Assembly (NCBI GenBank): GCA_910577945.1
Contig: CAJTNI010000007.1
Coordinates: 13,491-77,490 of the forward strand
Direction of reading: 5' to 3'
DNA: 64,000 nt
DNA from: an uncultured Christensenella sp.
GTDB lineage: Bacteria; Bacillota; Clostridia; Christensenellales; Pumilibacteraceae
Each line of letters starts with the position of its first letter. The first letter of the stretch is position 1. Made by a program: the position numbers and the translations under genes. The notes under the pieces are model-generated. The model was not told the DNA's origin. It searched no databases and saw only the letters and a program-made list of their open reading frames with translations. Below are positions 1 through 8,614 of the stretch, piece after piece.

Positions 1-981
1 CACGCCGCCCGACGCGTCGTACACGTCGAAGCGCGCGGTCGAAAATTTCGCTTCTTCCAAGTCGTATTCGATTACAATCGGCTTACCCTCGTACTCCGTT
101 ATAATCGTTTTCTTGCGCATCTTTAATCCGTCGTCGCCGTCCTGCATATATTGCTTGGTAACGGCGCGCTCCTCGGAGCTCAAATCCGCTTGCAGCAAAT
201 ACCTGTACTCTATCCCCATGTCGCAGTAGGGTTCGTTGTACGCGCACGTCCAACTTTCGTCCTCGACGTAATCGACGGAAAACGACATAACCGTACCGTT
301 GTCGTTATTGTAAATCGCGTAAGTGCCGCCGACGGTCATTTTGCCCAAATAATTGTATGCGCACCGTATTATCTGATATACCGTTTGGTTGCCCGAATCG
401 TAGCGCTGTTCTATCGTGACCGCGTCGTTTTCCTTGTCGTACGTCACCTTGAAATCGCAAAAATTTTCGGGCGCGGCAACCCATACGCCAAGCTGACGAC
501 ACACTTCGAGCGCATCGTCCTTCGTGGTCTTAAACATGGCTATCGTGTTATCGACGAACGTAATTTGCTGCCCGTAGTGCGCGTCGTAATCGCTCACGCT
601 GTCGCTAGACGGCGTCGTCACGTCCACGACTTCCCTATCCGCATCCGCACGCGCGCCGCCGTTACGCCGCGCCGCCGCCGTCGAGCCGCCTATATTTTCC
701 ACCCCGCTCATATCGGGCAAATCCTCGACGCCCTGCGCAAGAGTCTTGGCCCTGTCGAGCAGGGTGGCGTGCTCTCCGCCCGGTTGGGGCGGATTCGGGT
801 CGTCGGGATTTACGGGCGGCTTATCGGGATTATCCGGATTATCGGGCTTGTCGGGGTCGTCGGGCGTGACGACGGGCGGCTTATCGGGGTCGACGGGAAC
901 GTCGTTATCGCACGCGACAAGCCCCAACGACGAGCCTATAAGCGCGCCGCACAACAGCAACGATATGATTTTCTTTTTCAT
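1..981 (-). CDS. Secreted lipoprotein with Asp/Pro linker, partial
   Basis: A lipoprotein whose 3' end lies beyond the left edge of the window. The start ATG at 981 has a GGAG Shine-Dalgarno 5 nt upstream. The first 24 residues are a signal peptide with positive KKK, hydrophobic core and lipobox LVAC, so the mature protein starts at Cys24. A low-complexity linker of DPDKPP / PDNPDNPD repeats follows (about residues 29-60), typical of a spacer holding a domain away from the membrane. The remaining visible part (to residue 327) matches no family I recognise. It is transcribed alone from a consensus promoter at 1215-1243 with a long leader of about 225 nt. Function unknown; surface location is well supported, role is not. 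Confidence 0.85.
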   Translation of the reverse strand, partial: MKKKIISLLLCGALIGSSLGLVACDNDVPVDPDKPPVVTPDDPDKPDNPDNPDKPPVNPDDPNPPQPGGEHATLLDRAKTLAQGVEDLPDMSGVENIGGSTAAARRNGGARADADREVVDVTTPSSDSVSDYDAHYGQQITFVDNTIAMFKTTKDDALEVCRQLGVWVAAPENFCDFKVTYDKENDAVTIEQRYDSGNQTVYQIIRCAYNYLGKMTVGGTYAIYNNDNGTVMSFSVDYVEDESWTCAYNEPYCDMGIEYRYLLQADLSSEERAVTKQYMQDGDDGLKMRKKTIITEYEGKPIVIEYDLEEAKFSTARFDVYDASGGV

Positions 982-1214
982 AATAACTCCTTTGCCGACT
1001 CAATCGGCGGCAAGCTCGGAAAAATCGAATTGTTAAATTCATTTATGTACGTAAGGCACGTACGCGGCGGCGCCTAGGCAGTCGCAGCGATATTTGCTTC
1101 GGTTTTGGCGCATTACAGTCGGCGCATTGCTTTGTCAAAGCCGTTCGCACGTGTCGCAATAAAGCTTTCGCAACTCCGTACTGCCGCTAACCCATAATAT
1201 AGGCTGCTATTCAT

Positions 1215-1243
1215 ATATTAGCACTTGCCGCTGATATTGTCAA
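1215..1243 (-). promoter_or_regulatory. SigA-type promoter of lipoprotein gene
   Basis: Read on the minus strand: -35 TTGACA (1238-1243), 17-bp spacer, -10 TAATAT (1215-1220). It drives the lipoprotein gene starting at 981. Confidence 0.8.
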
Positions 1244-1318
1244 GAGCGCGGGCAAACTCGGCGGCAAAGCACGCGAGCGACGCAGGCTACGCCTTTCATA
1301 TATGCCCGTTTATCCAAA

Positions 1319-1349
1319 AGCGCCCCGTCGAAATGCTCGGCAAGGCGCT
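1319..1349 (-). terminator. Probable terminator after CorC-type gene
   Basis: Inverted repeat AGCGCC/GGCGCT followed on the minus strand by a short T run, about 12 nt past the stop codon at 1361. Confidence 0.5.
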
Positions 1350-1360
1350 GTTGTCGCGTA

Positions 1361-2626
1361 TCAGTCTTTTTCCTCCGTCTTGATAACCGAAATCTGCACC
1401 TCGGCTACGCGCTTGGGCGTGGAGCGCGTGACGGTGATATGCAAAGCGCCGTAATCGAACGCCTCGCCCGCGACGGGAATTTTTTCCATTTGCTCGGTCA
1501 CCCAGCCGCCGACCGACGACGACTCGAATTCCTCCTTGACGTCCGCGTCGAGGTAGTCGAACGTATCGAGCAGCGGCGCGTTGCCGTTCACGACGAAAAC
1601 GCCGTCGCCCGTCTTTTTGATAAACTCCTCGACCTCGTCGTGCTCGTCGTAAATCTCGCCGACCAGCTCTTCGAGTATATCCTCCATCGTGACGATACCG
1701 CTCGTGCCGCCGTACTCGTCCACGACGATAGCCATGTGAATTTTGCCCTTTTGCATCATGCGCAGCGCGGCGGAAATCTTCATATTCGCGGACAGACAAA
1801 CGGTGTTTTGAATGCACGGCTTAAAGCTCGTCGCGCCGTCGAGCGACGCTATCAAAAAGTCTTTTTCGTGAATAATGCCGATAACGGTGTCTATCGTGCC
1901 GCTGTACACGGGCATGCGCGAGTACCCGTTTTCGCGGAACATTTTGGCCACCTCGTCCATCGACGCGGTGTCGGGTATGGCGGCAACGCCCACGCGGTGC
2001 ACCATAATGTCGCCCACGTCCAAATCCTCAAACTCTATCGCCGAGCGGATAAGCTCGGATTCGTGCTCGTCGATACCGCCCTCGCTGTGCGCCGTTTCCA
2101 CGTACGTCAAAAGCTCGTCCTCGGTAATGCCCGGCGCTTTTTTGAACTTGAATATTTTAAGTATGAGCTTGCGCCACTGCGAAAAAATCCACGTGAGCGG
2201 GAAGAATATGACTTCCAAAAACCATATTATGCCGCAAAACGCGCGAACGAAGCCCTCGGGGTGCTCCTTGGCTATCGTCTTGGGCGTTATCTCGCCGAAG
2301 ATAAGCACCGCAAGCGTCGTGACGACGGTGGACACCGTGACCGCGGCGGATTGGTTTTTTGTCATTATCGCAACGAAAAATATCGTCGCGAGCGACGTGA
2401 GCACGATATTGACTATATTGTTGCCGATAAGCACGGTCGTAATCAGCTTATCGTAGTTATCTATCATTTTGCCCGCGCGCTTTGCCCACCTTACGCCGTT
2501 TGCCTCCAAGGTGTGCAGCCGCACGCGGCTTACGCTTGTAAACGCGGTTTCCGAGGCGGAAAAGAACGCCGAAAGAAACACGAGGATAATCAGTGCTACT
2601 AAAATTCCTATCAGATATGGGTCCAT
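1361..2626 (-). CDS. CNNM/CBS/CorC_HlyC transporter-family protein
   Basis: Member of the HlyC/CorC (CNNM, DUF21) family of membrane proteins linked to Mg2+/Co2+ homeostasis. 421 residues, a normal length. The N-terminal ~185 residues are a four-helix CNNM domain starting with a long hydrophobic helix (LIGILVALIILVFLSAFFSA) and including the typical ETAFTS element. A CBS pair follows (about 205-330, with VDEYGGTSGIVTMEDILEE at its end) and a C-terminal CorC_HlyC domain (about 340-415). The ATG at 2626 is used although the nearest AGGAG is 15 nt upstream, which is long; no better in-frame start exists. Transcribed alone from a strong promoter at 2750-2778. Family assignment is certain, substrate is not. 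Confidence 0.93.
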   Translation of the reverse strand: MDPYLIGILVALIILVFLSAFFSASETAFTSVSRVRLHTLEANGVRWAKRAGKMIDNYDKLITTVLIGNNIVNIVLTSLATIFFVAIMTKNQSAAVTVSTVVTTLAVLIFGEITPKTIAKEHPEGFVRAFCGIIWFLEVIFFPLTWIFSQWRKLILKIFKFKKAPGITEDELLTYVETAHSEGGIDEHESELIRSAIEFEDLDVGDIMVHRVGVAAIPDTASMDEVAKMFRENGYSRMPVYSGTIDTVIGIIHEKDFLIASLDGATSFKPCIQNTVCLSANMKISAALRMMQKGKIHMAIVVDEYGGTSGIVTMEDILEELVGEIYDEHDEVEEFIKKTGDGVFVVNGNAPLLDTFDYLDADVKEEFESSSVGGWVTEQMEKIPVAGEAFDYGALHITVTRSTPKRVAEVQISVIKTEEKD

Positions 2627-2749
2627 GAGGACTGCAAAATACTCCTATATAAAGTATATGATTTGTTCCAAAGCACGGCGTCCGTCGATTACGCGGCTAA
2701 TGCGCAACTCGCGTAATCGAAATATCGCTCCGTACACTGAGACGAATAC

Positions 2750-2778
2750 AGTATAACATTTATATGCGAGCTTGTCAA
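2750..2778 (-). promoter_or_regulatory. SigA-type promoter of CorC-family gene
   Basis: Minus-strand -35 TTGACA (2773-2778), 17-bp spacer, -10 TATACT (2750-2755); leader about 115 nt. Confidence 0.8.
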
Positions 2779-2848
2779 GACTTTTTACCGTTTCGCTTTT
2801 TTGCCGAGCGTGCGCGCGCTTTACGGGCAAGCTCCGCCGCGCGGCTCG

Positions 2849-3280
2849 TCACTCGGCGACGACAAAATCGAGCCTTTCGATAAACTCGGGCTTTGCGCCG
2901 TCGCCGTCGGGCAGCATAGGCTCGGGCGGGACTTCGCCGCCGTCGGCATACAAAAACCCCGTCGGCTTGCCGCCGTCGAATATAATTATTATGTAGTAGT
3001 TTTTGCCGTCGTAATCAAAATGCCCGCGGTTTTCGTCCTCCGCCTTGCCTCTCGTCACTTTTACCGACCGCCCGTCTATCGCAATAGTCCTGCCGTCGGT
3101 AAAATCGGAATAGCCGACTTTAAGCTCGCCGACGGAGGACGCGGCGATATAATCGACTTTTTTCCACGCCGCGTCGTCGTTTTTCTTTACGGAAAAAACG
3201 ATTATAACGACTATAAACGCCGCGAGCAACGCCGCCGCGACCGACACGCAAGCGACGACTATCTTTTCGGTCTTTGTCAT
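2849..3280 (-). CDS. Small single-pass membrane protein, unknown
   Basis: 143 residues. One N-terminal transmembrane helix (about residues 7-30: IVVACVSVAAALLAAFIVVI) and then an extracytoplasmic domain of about 110 residues rich in beta-type sequence; no family recognised. Its ATG overlaps the stop of the preceding gene as ATGA (3277-3280), so it is translationally coupled. It is the last gene of a run 6574-4985, 4988-3855, 3786-3277, 3280-2849 on the minus strand, all membrane or surface proteins. The general plan (one helix, small external domain) is shared with its upstream neighbour, so the two may be partners or distant duplicates. Confidence 0.75.
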   Translation of the reverse strand: MTKTEKIVVACVSVAAALLAAFIVVIIVFSVKKNDDAAWKKVDYIAASSVGELKVGYSDFTDGRTIAIDGRSVKVTRGKAEDENRGHFDYDGKNYYIIIIFDGGKPTGFLYADGGEVPPEPMLPDGDGAKPEFIERLDFVVAE

Positions 3281-3786
3281 AGCGCACCCCGCTTAAAGAT
3301 TACCGAGCTGTGCGGCGCGGAGACCTCGCCCGCAAAGAACGCGAGCGCGTCCATTTCGCTCCCGCCGTCCGCGACCGTTTCGCAGCTTATCGTTTTCGCA
3401 CTATCGCCGTTATACAGTACAAACGTAAACATGGCGTAATCTGTATTATAGGCGGTATTGACGCCGAGCACGCGGATATCGGTCTTAGCTCCGTCCGCGC
3501 TTACCGAAATTGCGAGCTTATCGGATAAAGCCGCGAGCGCGGTATCGCCGTCCGCCGTCTCGATATTTATCTCGTAAATTTCGACCGTGACGATACTCGC
3601 ACCGAAAACAGCCGCGCAATCGTCCTGCGTTTTATACACCCCCGCGCTTGTGCTGCCGAACGGCTCCCACGCGCCGTCGTTCGGCATAAATATGCACAGG
3701 AAAACAATGCCTATTACAGACAGCGTCGCGACGACCGCAGATATCGCGATTAGTACGCATGCCGTAGTCCTGCCGAGCTTTACCAT
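3277..3786 (-). CDS. Small single-pass membrane protein, unknown
   Basis: 169 residues when started at ATG 3786, which has an excellent GGAGGGG 5 nt upstream; the open frame continues further 5' but without a ribosome site. One N-terminal transmembrane helix (about residues 9-33, CVLIAISAVVATLSVIGIVF) and an external domain of about 130 residues. No family recognised. The stop overlaps the ATG of the next gene (ATGA), so the pair is co-translated. Lies in the surface-protein operon begun by the lipoprotein at 6574. Confidence 0.75.
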   Translation of the reverse strand: MVKLGRTTACVLIAISAVVATLSVIGIVFLCIFMPNDGAWEPFGSTSAGVYKTQDDCAAVFGASIVTVEIYEINIETADGDTALAALSDKLAISVSADGAKTDIRVLGVNTAYNTDYAMFTFVLYNGDSAKTISCETVADGGSEMDALAFFAGEVSAPHSSVIFKRGAL

Positions 3787-3854
3787 TGCCGCCCCTCCGT
3801 ATTTTTTTACGATTATATCACAAACGCTCGACTTATTCAATAGCTTTCGGAAAT

Positions 3855-4988
3855 TTATTGCGCAAGCAAACGCGCCGTGCCGTCCGAGCACTTTACCGTT
3901 TCCGCGCTCACGCCCTGCGTCCAATTTTCGCCCTTTGTCACGTTCGCCCATTCGGCGAGCGTGCCGCCGAACTCGATTTCCGCCAGTCCGTCGCAGCCGC
4001 CGAACGCGCGCGCGCCGATTTCCGTCGCCGTGTCGGGAATAAATACCGCCGTCAAGCCTCCGTACCCGCAAAACGCGTACGCGGAAATCCTTTGCAAGCC
4101 GTCGTCCAAAACCGCCTCCGTCAGCAGCCCGTCGTCGGTGTAAAATCGCTGCGCGCAATAGAGCGGGTTAGCAAACTCGTTTCCGAACTCTATTGCGCAC
4201 CACTGCGTCGCGCTGCCCGTATACGCCGCGTCGACTAAGCGGTCGCTCGGCGCAAAGGCGTCGCTTTGGATTATGCGAACGGTATACGGAATTTCCACGC
4301 GTTCGAGCCCGCACTCGCGCCTGAACCTGCACGCGACGATACCGACAACCGCTTTACCCTCCGCCTCGTTCGGAATGCGCAGCGTATTCAGCGCGCGCTC
4401 GTGATATCCCGTGACGGCAAGCTCGTCGGGATTATCTTTCATCGCCGAATAATATATGCCGTCCACATGGTTGTAAATTCGCGCGGCGCGCGCCAACGCG
4501 CCGACGCGCCAATCGTCGTAAATGGGGAAAATAAACCAAAATAAAACGAGCGAAAACGCCGTCGCCAGCCCTATCGCGTTGACGTACGCGGCGAACTCGC
4601 GGTGATTGTCGAACAGCAGCGTCGTCGCGCAAACGACAGTCCCCGCACCCGTCATTATCCAAAACCATTTCGATACAAAGAACACGCACGCGTCGCCCGC
4701 AATGCACAGCGCAGGACCTACGACTGCGCCGACCGCGAAAACGTCGGGCAGAGACTTGTCGCTGCCTTCCGTCTCGAATATCCAAAACCCCGCGACAAAA
4801 CCCAACGCCGTCAGCACGAGGATTGCCGCAATGAATATCCAAAACCGCGCCGTGCGATGCGTGCCGCAAATATGGCTGTTAAAGTACAAGAAAAATACGA
4901 CAGACCCGCCTATCAGCGCCGCCGACAACAAAACCGCCAGCATGGACGGAATAATCTTCTTGCTTTTCTCCATCGCATTCACCGTCAT
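3855..4988 (-). CDS. Membrane protein with BspA-like leucine-rich repeats
   Basis: 377 residues. Four to five transmembrane helices in the first ~165 residues, then a soluble part with BspA/LRR_5-type repeats (for example GLERVEIPYTVRIIQSDAFA and GGLTAVFIPDTATEIGARAF), a module common in gut Firmicutes surface proteins and associated with protein or host-surface binding. The final repeat lies close to the C terminus. The start ATG 4988 overlaps the TGA of the upstream lipoprotein gene (ATGA) and has no Shine-Dalgarno of its own, so re-initiation is likely. A second in-frame ATG five codons in is an alternative. Ligand unknown. Confidence 0.8.
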   Translation of the reverse strand: MTVNAMEKSKKIIPSMLAVLLSAALIGGSVVFFLYFNSHICGTHRTARFWIFIAAILVLTALGFVAGFWIFETEGSDKSLPDVFAVGAVVGPALCIAGDACVFFVSKWFWIMTGAGTVVCATTLLFDNHREFAAYVNAIGLATAFSLVLFWFIFPIYDDWRVGALARAARIYNHVDGIYYSAMKDNPDELAVTGYHERALNTLRIPNEAEGKAVVGIVACRFRRECGLERVEIPYTVRIIQSDAFAPSDRLVDAAYTGSATQWCAIEFGNEFANPLYCAQRFYTDDGLLTEAVLDDGLQRISAYAFCGYGGLTAVFIPDTATEIGARAFGGCDGLAEIEFGGTLAEWANVTKGENWTQGVSAETVKCSDGTARLLAQ

Positions 4989-6574
4989 TTAGCCGTCGAG
5001 CCGCCGTCCGCGCCGCGCTTACCGTTATCGCCGCCCGAGGCAACGCCCTGATACCCGTTGCCGCCGCTACCGCCCGAACCGCCCGCGCCGCCTGTTCCGC
5101 CTTGCGCAGAGTAGTACGCGTTTTCGTCAATCGCCTGCGCGTAAATGCCCGCGCCGCCGTTGCCGCCCGCGCCGCCGTGCAAAACGACCTCGCCCGCGTT
5201 TAACCGTACGAACTCCTTTACGCTCACGCCGTTGCCGCCGTCGCCGCCACGCCCGCCGACGCCGCCCCTCAGCGGGGTCTCGTGCCCGACCGATTTGCCC
5301 GTCGCGTCCGCGCCGTCGCTACCGTGACCGCCGTCGCCGCCGTAGCATACCAGCTTGCCGCCCTTTTCGTCCATTTCCACCGTAAGCGAGTTGGCGACTA
5401 TCGCGCTCGCGCCGTCGCCGCCGCTATTGCCCTCGCCGTCGGCGTTCGCGCCCGACCCGCCGCACACCGTCAACGTAGAATTGCCTACCACCGTGACGTC
5501 GCCGTACGCGTCGATTGCCGCCGCGCCGTCGACCGCCGTCGATATGCCGTTGCTTTCGCCCATACAGCAAATAACGAGTCTGCGCGCGTTGCCCGTGGGC
5601 GCGCACACCGTGCCGTTGGGCGAATCGCCTTGTATATGCGCGTTGTACAAAATAACGAGCGCGTCGGACTCTCCGCCCACGACAGCAATATCTACGCTCT
5701 CGTACAGCTTGTCCGCGTCGCCGTACAACAGCACCGCGCGGTCGTCGCTCACGTTGATTTTGCCCGACCCGAACGCGTCGAGGTCTATAAACGTACCCAA
5801 ACACCCGACGAAAAGCTCTACGTTCGCCGTCAGCTCGCCCAAAAACGGCTTGCCGTCCGCCGTAGACCAGCCCGTGACGTCCAGCCCGTTGTGCTTGACG
5901 CCGCGCGCCGCTTCTACTATATGCGTGCCGTATTCCACCGTTTTCTCGTCCAGCAGCGTTTTACCGTCGCCCGACTGCGAGTAAAACTCCACCTTGACGG
6001 GCGCGTTCGACACCGCCGCATACAGCTTGACGCCGTAGCCGTCGTCGAGCGTATAACTTTCGCCGTTCATTGTTTTAAACCCTTCGGCAACCTTGCCGTC
6101 GCCGTCCGCCACCATCGCGCCGTCGCTCTCGGCAGTGTACCAGCCGTCGAACCGCCGCGCCGCGTCAAGCTCCAATATCGGCAAATCGCCTACCTCGCCG
6201 CCGTACTCGGCGCTCCGCACGCCCGCGGTTGAAAGCTCGCCCTCGTCGTACACAAACTCGAATTCGCACACGCGCGGCACGAAACGCACGTACAGCGCAA
6301 CGTCCTTGCCGTCGGCAAACGGGCGCACGCTCTTGCCGTCCGCACCCACGTATTTTACGCCGCCGCGCTCCGCATCGTACAGCCCGTCGAATACGTACCC
6401 GTCCTTTTGCGGAATTTCGGCAATCGCGTATTCCTCGCCCATGCGCGCTTCTATAACATACTCTTCCCCGTACGTATAACGCAGCGAATACGCTTCGTCG
6501 CCCCCGCCGCAGCCGATTAGCGCGCCGCAAAGCGCGACAAGCGCCGCAAAAACCCATAACGTTCTTTTCTTCAT
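4985..6574 (-). CDS. Lipoprotein with InlB-type repeats and Gly-rich tail
   Basis: 529 residues. Signal peptide with lipobox LIGC (Cys22). The N-terminal half resembles Listeria-Bacteroides (InlB B / Flg_new) repeats, e.g. DGYVFDGLYDAE, RRFDGWYTAESDG and LDVTGWSTADGKP. The C-terminal third (from about residue 380) is extremely Gly/Ala/Asp-rich (GGSGANADGEGNSGGDGASA and similar), suggesting a flexible or collagen-like surface stalk. GGAGG lies 5 nt before the ATG at 6574. First gene of an operon that continues through three more membrane proteins by ATGA overlap. No enzymatic motif seen; a surface-exposed adhesive or structural role is inference. Confidence 0.82.
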   Translation of the reverse strand: MKKRTLWVFAALVALCGALIGCGGGDEAYSLRYTYGEEYVIEARMGEEYAIAEIPQKDGYVFDGLYDAERGGVKYVGADGKSVRPFADGKDVALYVRFVPRVCEFEFVYDEGELSTAGVRSAEYGGEVGDLPILELDAARRFDGWYTAESDGAMVADGDGKVAEGFKTMNGESYTLDDGYGVKLYAAVSNAPVKVEFYSQSGDGKTLLDEKTVEYGTHIVEAARGVKHNGLDVTGWSTADGKPFLGELTANVELFVGCLGTFIDLDAFGSGKINVSDDRAVLLYGDADKLYESVDIAVVGGESDALVILYNAHIQGDSPNGTVCAPTGNARRLVICCMGESNGISTAVDGAAAIDAYGDVTVVGNSTLTVCGGSGANADGEGNSGGDGASAIVANSLTVEMDEKGGKLVCYGGDGGHGSDGADATGKSVGHETPLRGGVGGRGGDGGNGVSVKEFVRLNAGEVVLHGGAGGNGGAGIYAQAIDENAYYSAQGGTGGAGGSGGSGGNGYQGVASGGDNGKRGADGGSTAK

Positions 6575-6659
6575 TTCGTCCTCCGACGTTGTAATTTATA
6601 ATAGCCCGAGTCGCGAACGCGGTCTGCCCAGAGCCTCGCGCCGAGCTGAATACGCTAAT

Positions 6660-6688
6660 AAAATACCACAAAAATTTGCGCACGTCAA
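6660..6688 (-). promoter_or_regulatory. Promoter of the surface-protein operon
   Basis: Minus-strand -35 TTGACG (6683-6688), 17-bp spacer, -10 TATTTT (6660-6665). It lies back to back with the XRE regulator gene and directly beside the inverted repeat at 6695-6724. Confidence 0.7.
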
Positions 6689-6694
6689 CAAAAT

Positions 6695-6724
6695 CACTAC
6701 TATAACACAGATATAGCAGTAGTG
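6695..6724. promoter_or_regulatory. Inverted repeat, likely operator of XRE regulator
   Basis: Perfect 7-bp arms CACTACT (6695-6701) and AGTAGTG (6718-6724) separated by 16 bp, between the divergent promoters of the lipoprotein operon and the XRE gene. It covers the place where a -35 box for the XRE gene would be, so the protein could control both transcription units. Regulation is inference. Confidence 0.5.
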
Positions 6725-6729
6725 AAAAT

Positions 6730-6744
6730 TGATAAACTAGTCAT
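6730..6744 (+). promoter_or_regulatory. Extended -10 promoter, leaderless XRE gene
   Basis: TGA followed by TAAACT (6733-6738) forms an extended -10 element with exactly 6 nt before the ATG at 6745. No Shine-Dalgarno is present, so the transcript probably starts at the ATG. Confidence 0.45.
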
Positions 6745-6993
6745 ATGAATTTAAATCAATACATTGCCGAAAAGCTGGAAAAATTGCGCAAGGAAAAGCG
6801 CATGGGCGTTTACACACTATGCAACAAAGCCGCAATTTCGTATGAAACGTACAGGAGCATCAGAAAAAACAGGAACAAGGATATTTACCTGCGCACGCTG
6901 CTTATACTGCTGCGCACGCTGGAAATCTCGCCCGCGGAATTTTTCGACGATTGCGCGTTTACAAACGGCGATATAGATTTCGACTTTAAATAA
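6745..6993 (+). CDS. Small XRE-family transcriptional regulator
   Basis: 82 residues, essentially one helix-turn-helix domain of the Cro/C1 type: LEKLRKEKRMGVYTLCNKAA, then ISYETYRSIRKNRNKDIYLR as the recognition region, then a capping helix ending in ISPAEFFDD. No second domain. It is divergent from the surface-protein operon and flanked by an inverted repeat at 6695-6724, the usual arrangement for an autoregulated local repressor. The ATG has no Shine-Dalgarno; an extended -10 lies 6 nt upstream, so translation is probably leaderless. DNA target inferred from position only. Confidence 0.85.
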   Translation: MNLNQYIAEKLEKLRKEKRMGVYTLCNKAAISYETYRSIRKNRNKDIYLRTLLILLRTLEISPAEFFDDCAFTNGDIDFDFK

Positions 6994-7010
6994 AGCCTTT
7001 CGCACTGCAA

Positions 7011-7043
7011 AAGCGGCGTATCGAGCCGAACGATACGCCGCTT
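7011..7043. terminator. Bidirectional terminator
   Basis: Perfect 13-bp stem (7011-7023 with 7031-7043), 7-nt loop, T-rich on the plus side. Serves the XRE gene and, in the other direction, the histidine kinase gene that ends at 7064. Confidence 0.85.
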
Positions 7044-7063
7044 ATTATTTACCGCGAATTACG

Positions 7064-8608
7064 TTATTTACCGCGCGCCAGCTCGAACCAAAAAGTAGTG
7101 CCTTCGCCGAGCTCGGACCGTACGCCGTAGCTCGCGCCGTGCGCTATGAGAATGTTCTTGCAAATGGACAGCCCCAAGCCCGAGCCGACAACGGCGCGCG
7201 TGGCGCGTTCCGCGCGGTAGTATCTGTCCCACACCGCTTCCAGCTCGTCCGCGGCGATGCCGTTGCCGTGGTCGCTCACCTCGACGCGCACTCCGCCGTC
7301 TATGTTCGTCACGCGCAAAATCACGGTCTTGTCGTCGCCGCAGTAGTTTATCGCGTTGCCGAGCAGGTTGTAAAGCACCTGCTCTATGCGCGCCTTGTCG
7401 CAGCGCGCCAGCGCGTTCTTTTCTATCTCCGTTCGGAAAACGACGCCGTCGCGCTCGACGAAAATATCGAACTGCGCGAGTACCGACTTGGCGATATGCG
7501 ACACGTTGGTGTTTTCGAACTTGAACTCCGCCACGCCCGACGACAGCTTGGAATAGTTCATAACGTCGCCGACCAGCGCGGTCAGCCTGTCCGCCTCCGA
7601 AATAATCACATCGGCGGTGCTTATGCGCTTTTTCTCGCCGAGCGGCATGTCGCGCAGCATTTCCGCATAGCCCTTAATCATTGTCAGCGGCGTGCGGATA
7701 TCGTGCGACACGTTGGCTATGATATCGCGCTGCATTTTTTCGGTTTTTTTCAGCTCGTCCTTAGCCGAGTTGAGCGCGTGCGCGAGGTTGTCGTACTCCT
7801 CGTACCCGCCGCCCGTGAACACTACGTTAAAGTCGCCGTCCGCCAGCCTTTTCGCCTTTTGCGAAAAATCGACGAGCCGCCGCGTTTGGAACTTGGACGC
7901 AAACACCGAAAACGCCACCGCAAGCGCGAGCACTACCAGCGTGCCGAAAATAAGCACGTAGATTATTTTCATCGTTTGCGCGTTGAATATTTCGTACGGC
8001 TTGACTATAAGCAGATACGCCGTCGATTTTACGTTCTGCCCGATGAGCACGTCGTGCGTGCTGCCGTACAGCATGAACGTGCCGATGGACGTGTCCGCTA
8101 TCCTCGGCTCGTCGCGCTTCGTGAATATGTCGTCGAGCCGCAGCTCGGACATAATAATTTCAAACGCCTCGGTGCTTTCGTCCTTGACGTTGCCCATGGA
8201 GTCGACGGAAAACAGCACGCGCAAATCGCCGTCGCCGTCCACCTCGAACACCGCCGCCGACACGCCGTCCTCGCGCGCCGAATGCTTGATACGCTCCACG
8301 TAATAGCGCATGCTCAAATCGTCCGCGCGAATCGGGAAAATCGCCGACGCTTCGCGCCCGACGTCTCTGAACTCGGACGTTTGCAATTGTCCGTAGATGC
8401 TGTATAGAAAAATAAAAAACGTAGTCCACAACAGCGTCAAAAGCACCACCGCATACGTTAGGTAGCTCAGCCCCATGCGGCTCTTGACGCTCTTTATAAC
8501 GCGCTTTTTCTCGGGCGCGGCGGGCGCCGCGGCTTCCGCATGCTCGGGTGCGCAAAACTCTATCGCGCCGCTCTCGCCCGCGTTTTCGCTTTCGTCGATT
8601 TTGCTCAT
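7064..8608 (-). CDS. Membrane sensor histidine kinase (orphan)
   Basis: 514 residues from ATG 8608. Order: cytoplasmic Ala/Glu-rich tail (1-45), transmembrane helix 1 (about 49-71), an extracytoplasmic sensor of about 140 residues, transmembrane helix 2 (about 215-240), HAMP linker, HisKA dimerisation helix with NVSHDIRTPLTM (phospho-acceptor His302), and HATPase_c with N box (LLGNAINYC), DHGNGI and GSGLGLSICKN. All catalytic elements are intact. No response regulator is adjacent, so its partner is elsewhere. The gene has a perfect consensus promoter whose -10 ends 6 nt before the ATG and no Shine-Dalgarno, so the mRNA is predicted leaderless. Longer upstream reading exists but would run through the promoter. 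Confidence 0.92.
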   Translation of the reverse strand: MSKIDESENAGESGAIEFCAPEHAEAAAPAAPEKKRVIKSVKSRMGLSYLTYAVVLLTLLWTTFFIFLYSIYGQLQTSEFRDVGREASAIFPIRADDLSMRYYVERIKHSAREDGVSAAVFEVDGDGDLRVLFSVDSMGNVKDESTEAFEIIMSELRLDDIFTKRDEPRIADTSIGTFMLYGSTHDVLIGQNVKSTAYLLIVKPYEIFNAQTMKIIYVLIFGTLVVLALAVAFSVFASKFQTRRLVDFSQKAKRLADGDFNVVFTGGGYEEYDNLAHALNSAKDELKKTEKMQRDIIANVSHDIRTPLTMIKGYAEMLRDMPLGEKKRISTADVIISEADRLTALVGDVMNYSKLSSGVAEFKFENTNVSHIAKSVLAQFDIFVERDGVVFRTEIEKNALARCDKARIEQVLYNLLGNAINYCGDDKTVILRVTNIDGGVRVEVSDHGNGIAADELEAVWDRYYRAERATRAVVGSGLGLSICKNILIAHGASYGVRSELGEGTTFWFELARGK

Positions 8609-8614
8609 ACCGCA

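Larger units (their letters stand above)
982..1360. other. Intergenic gap with promoter and terminator
   Basis: No convincing coding region on either strand. It holds the promoter and long leader of the lipoprotein gene at 1-981 and, at the right side, the terminator of the CorC-type gene. I see no recognisable riboswitch in the leader of about 225 nt. Confidence 0.6.

Noticed and set aside
982..1207. Riboswitch in the long leader of the first gene
   Set aside because: No known riboswitch consensus could be recognised by eye.
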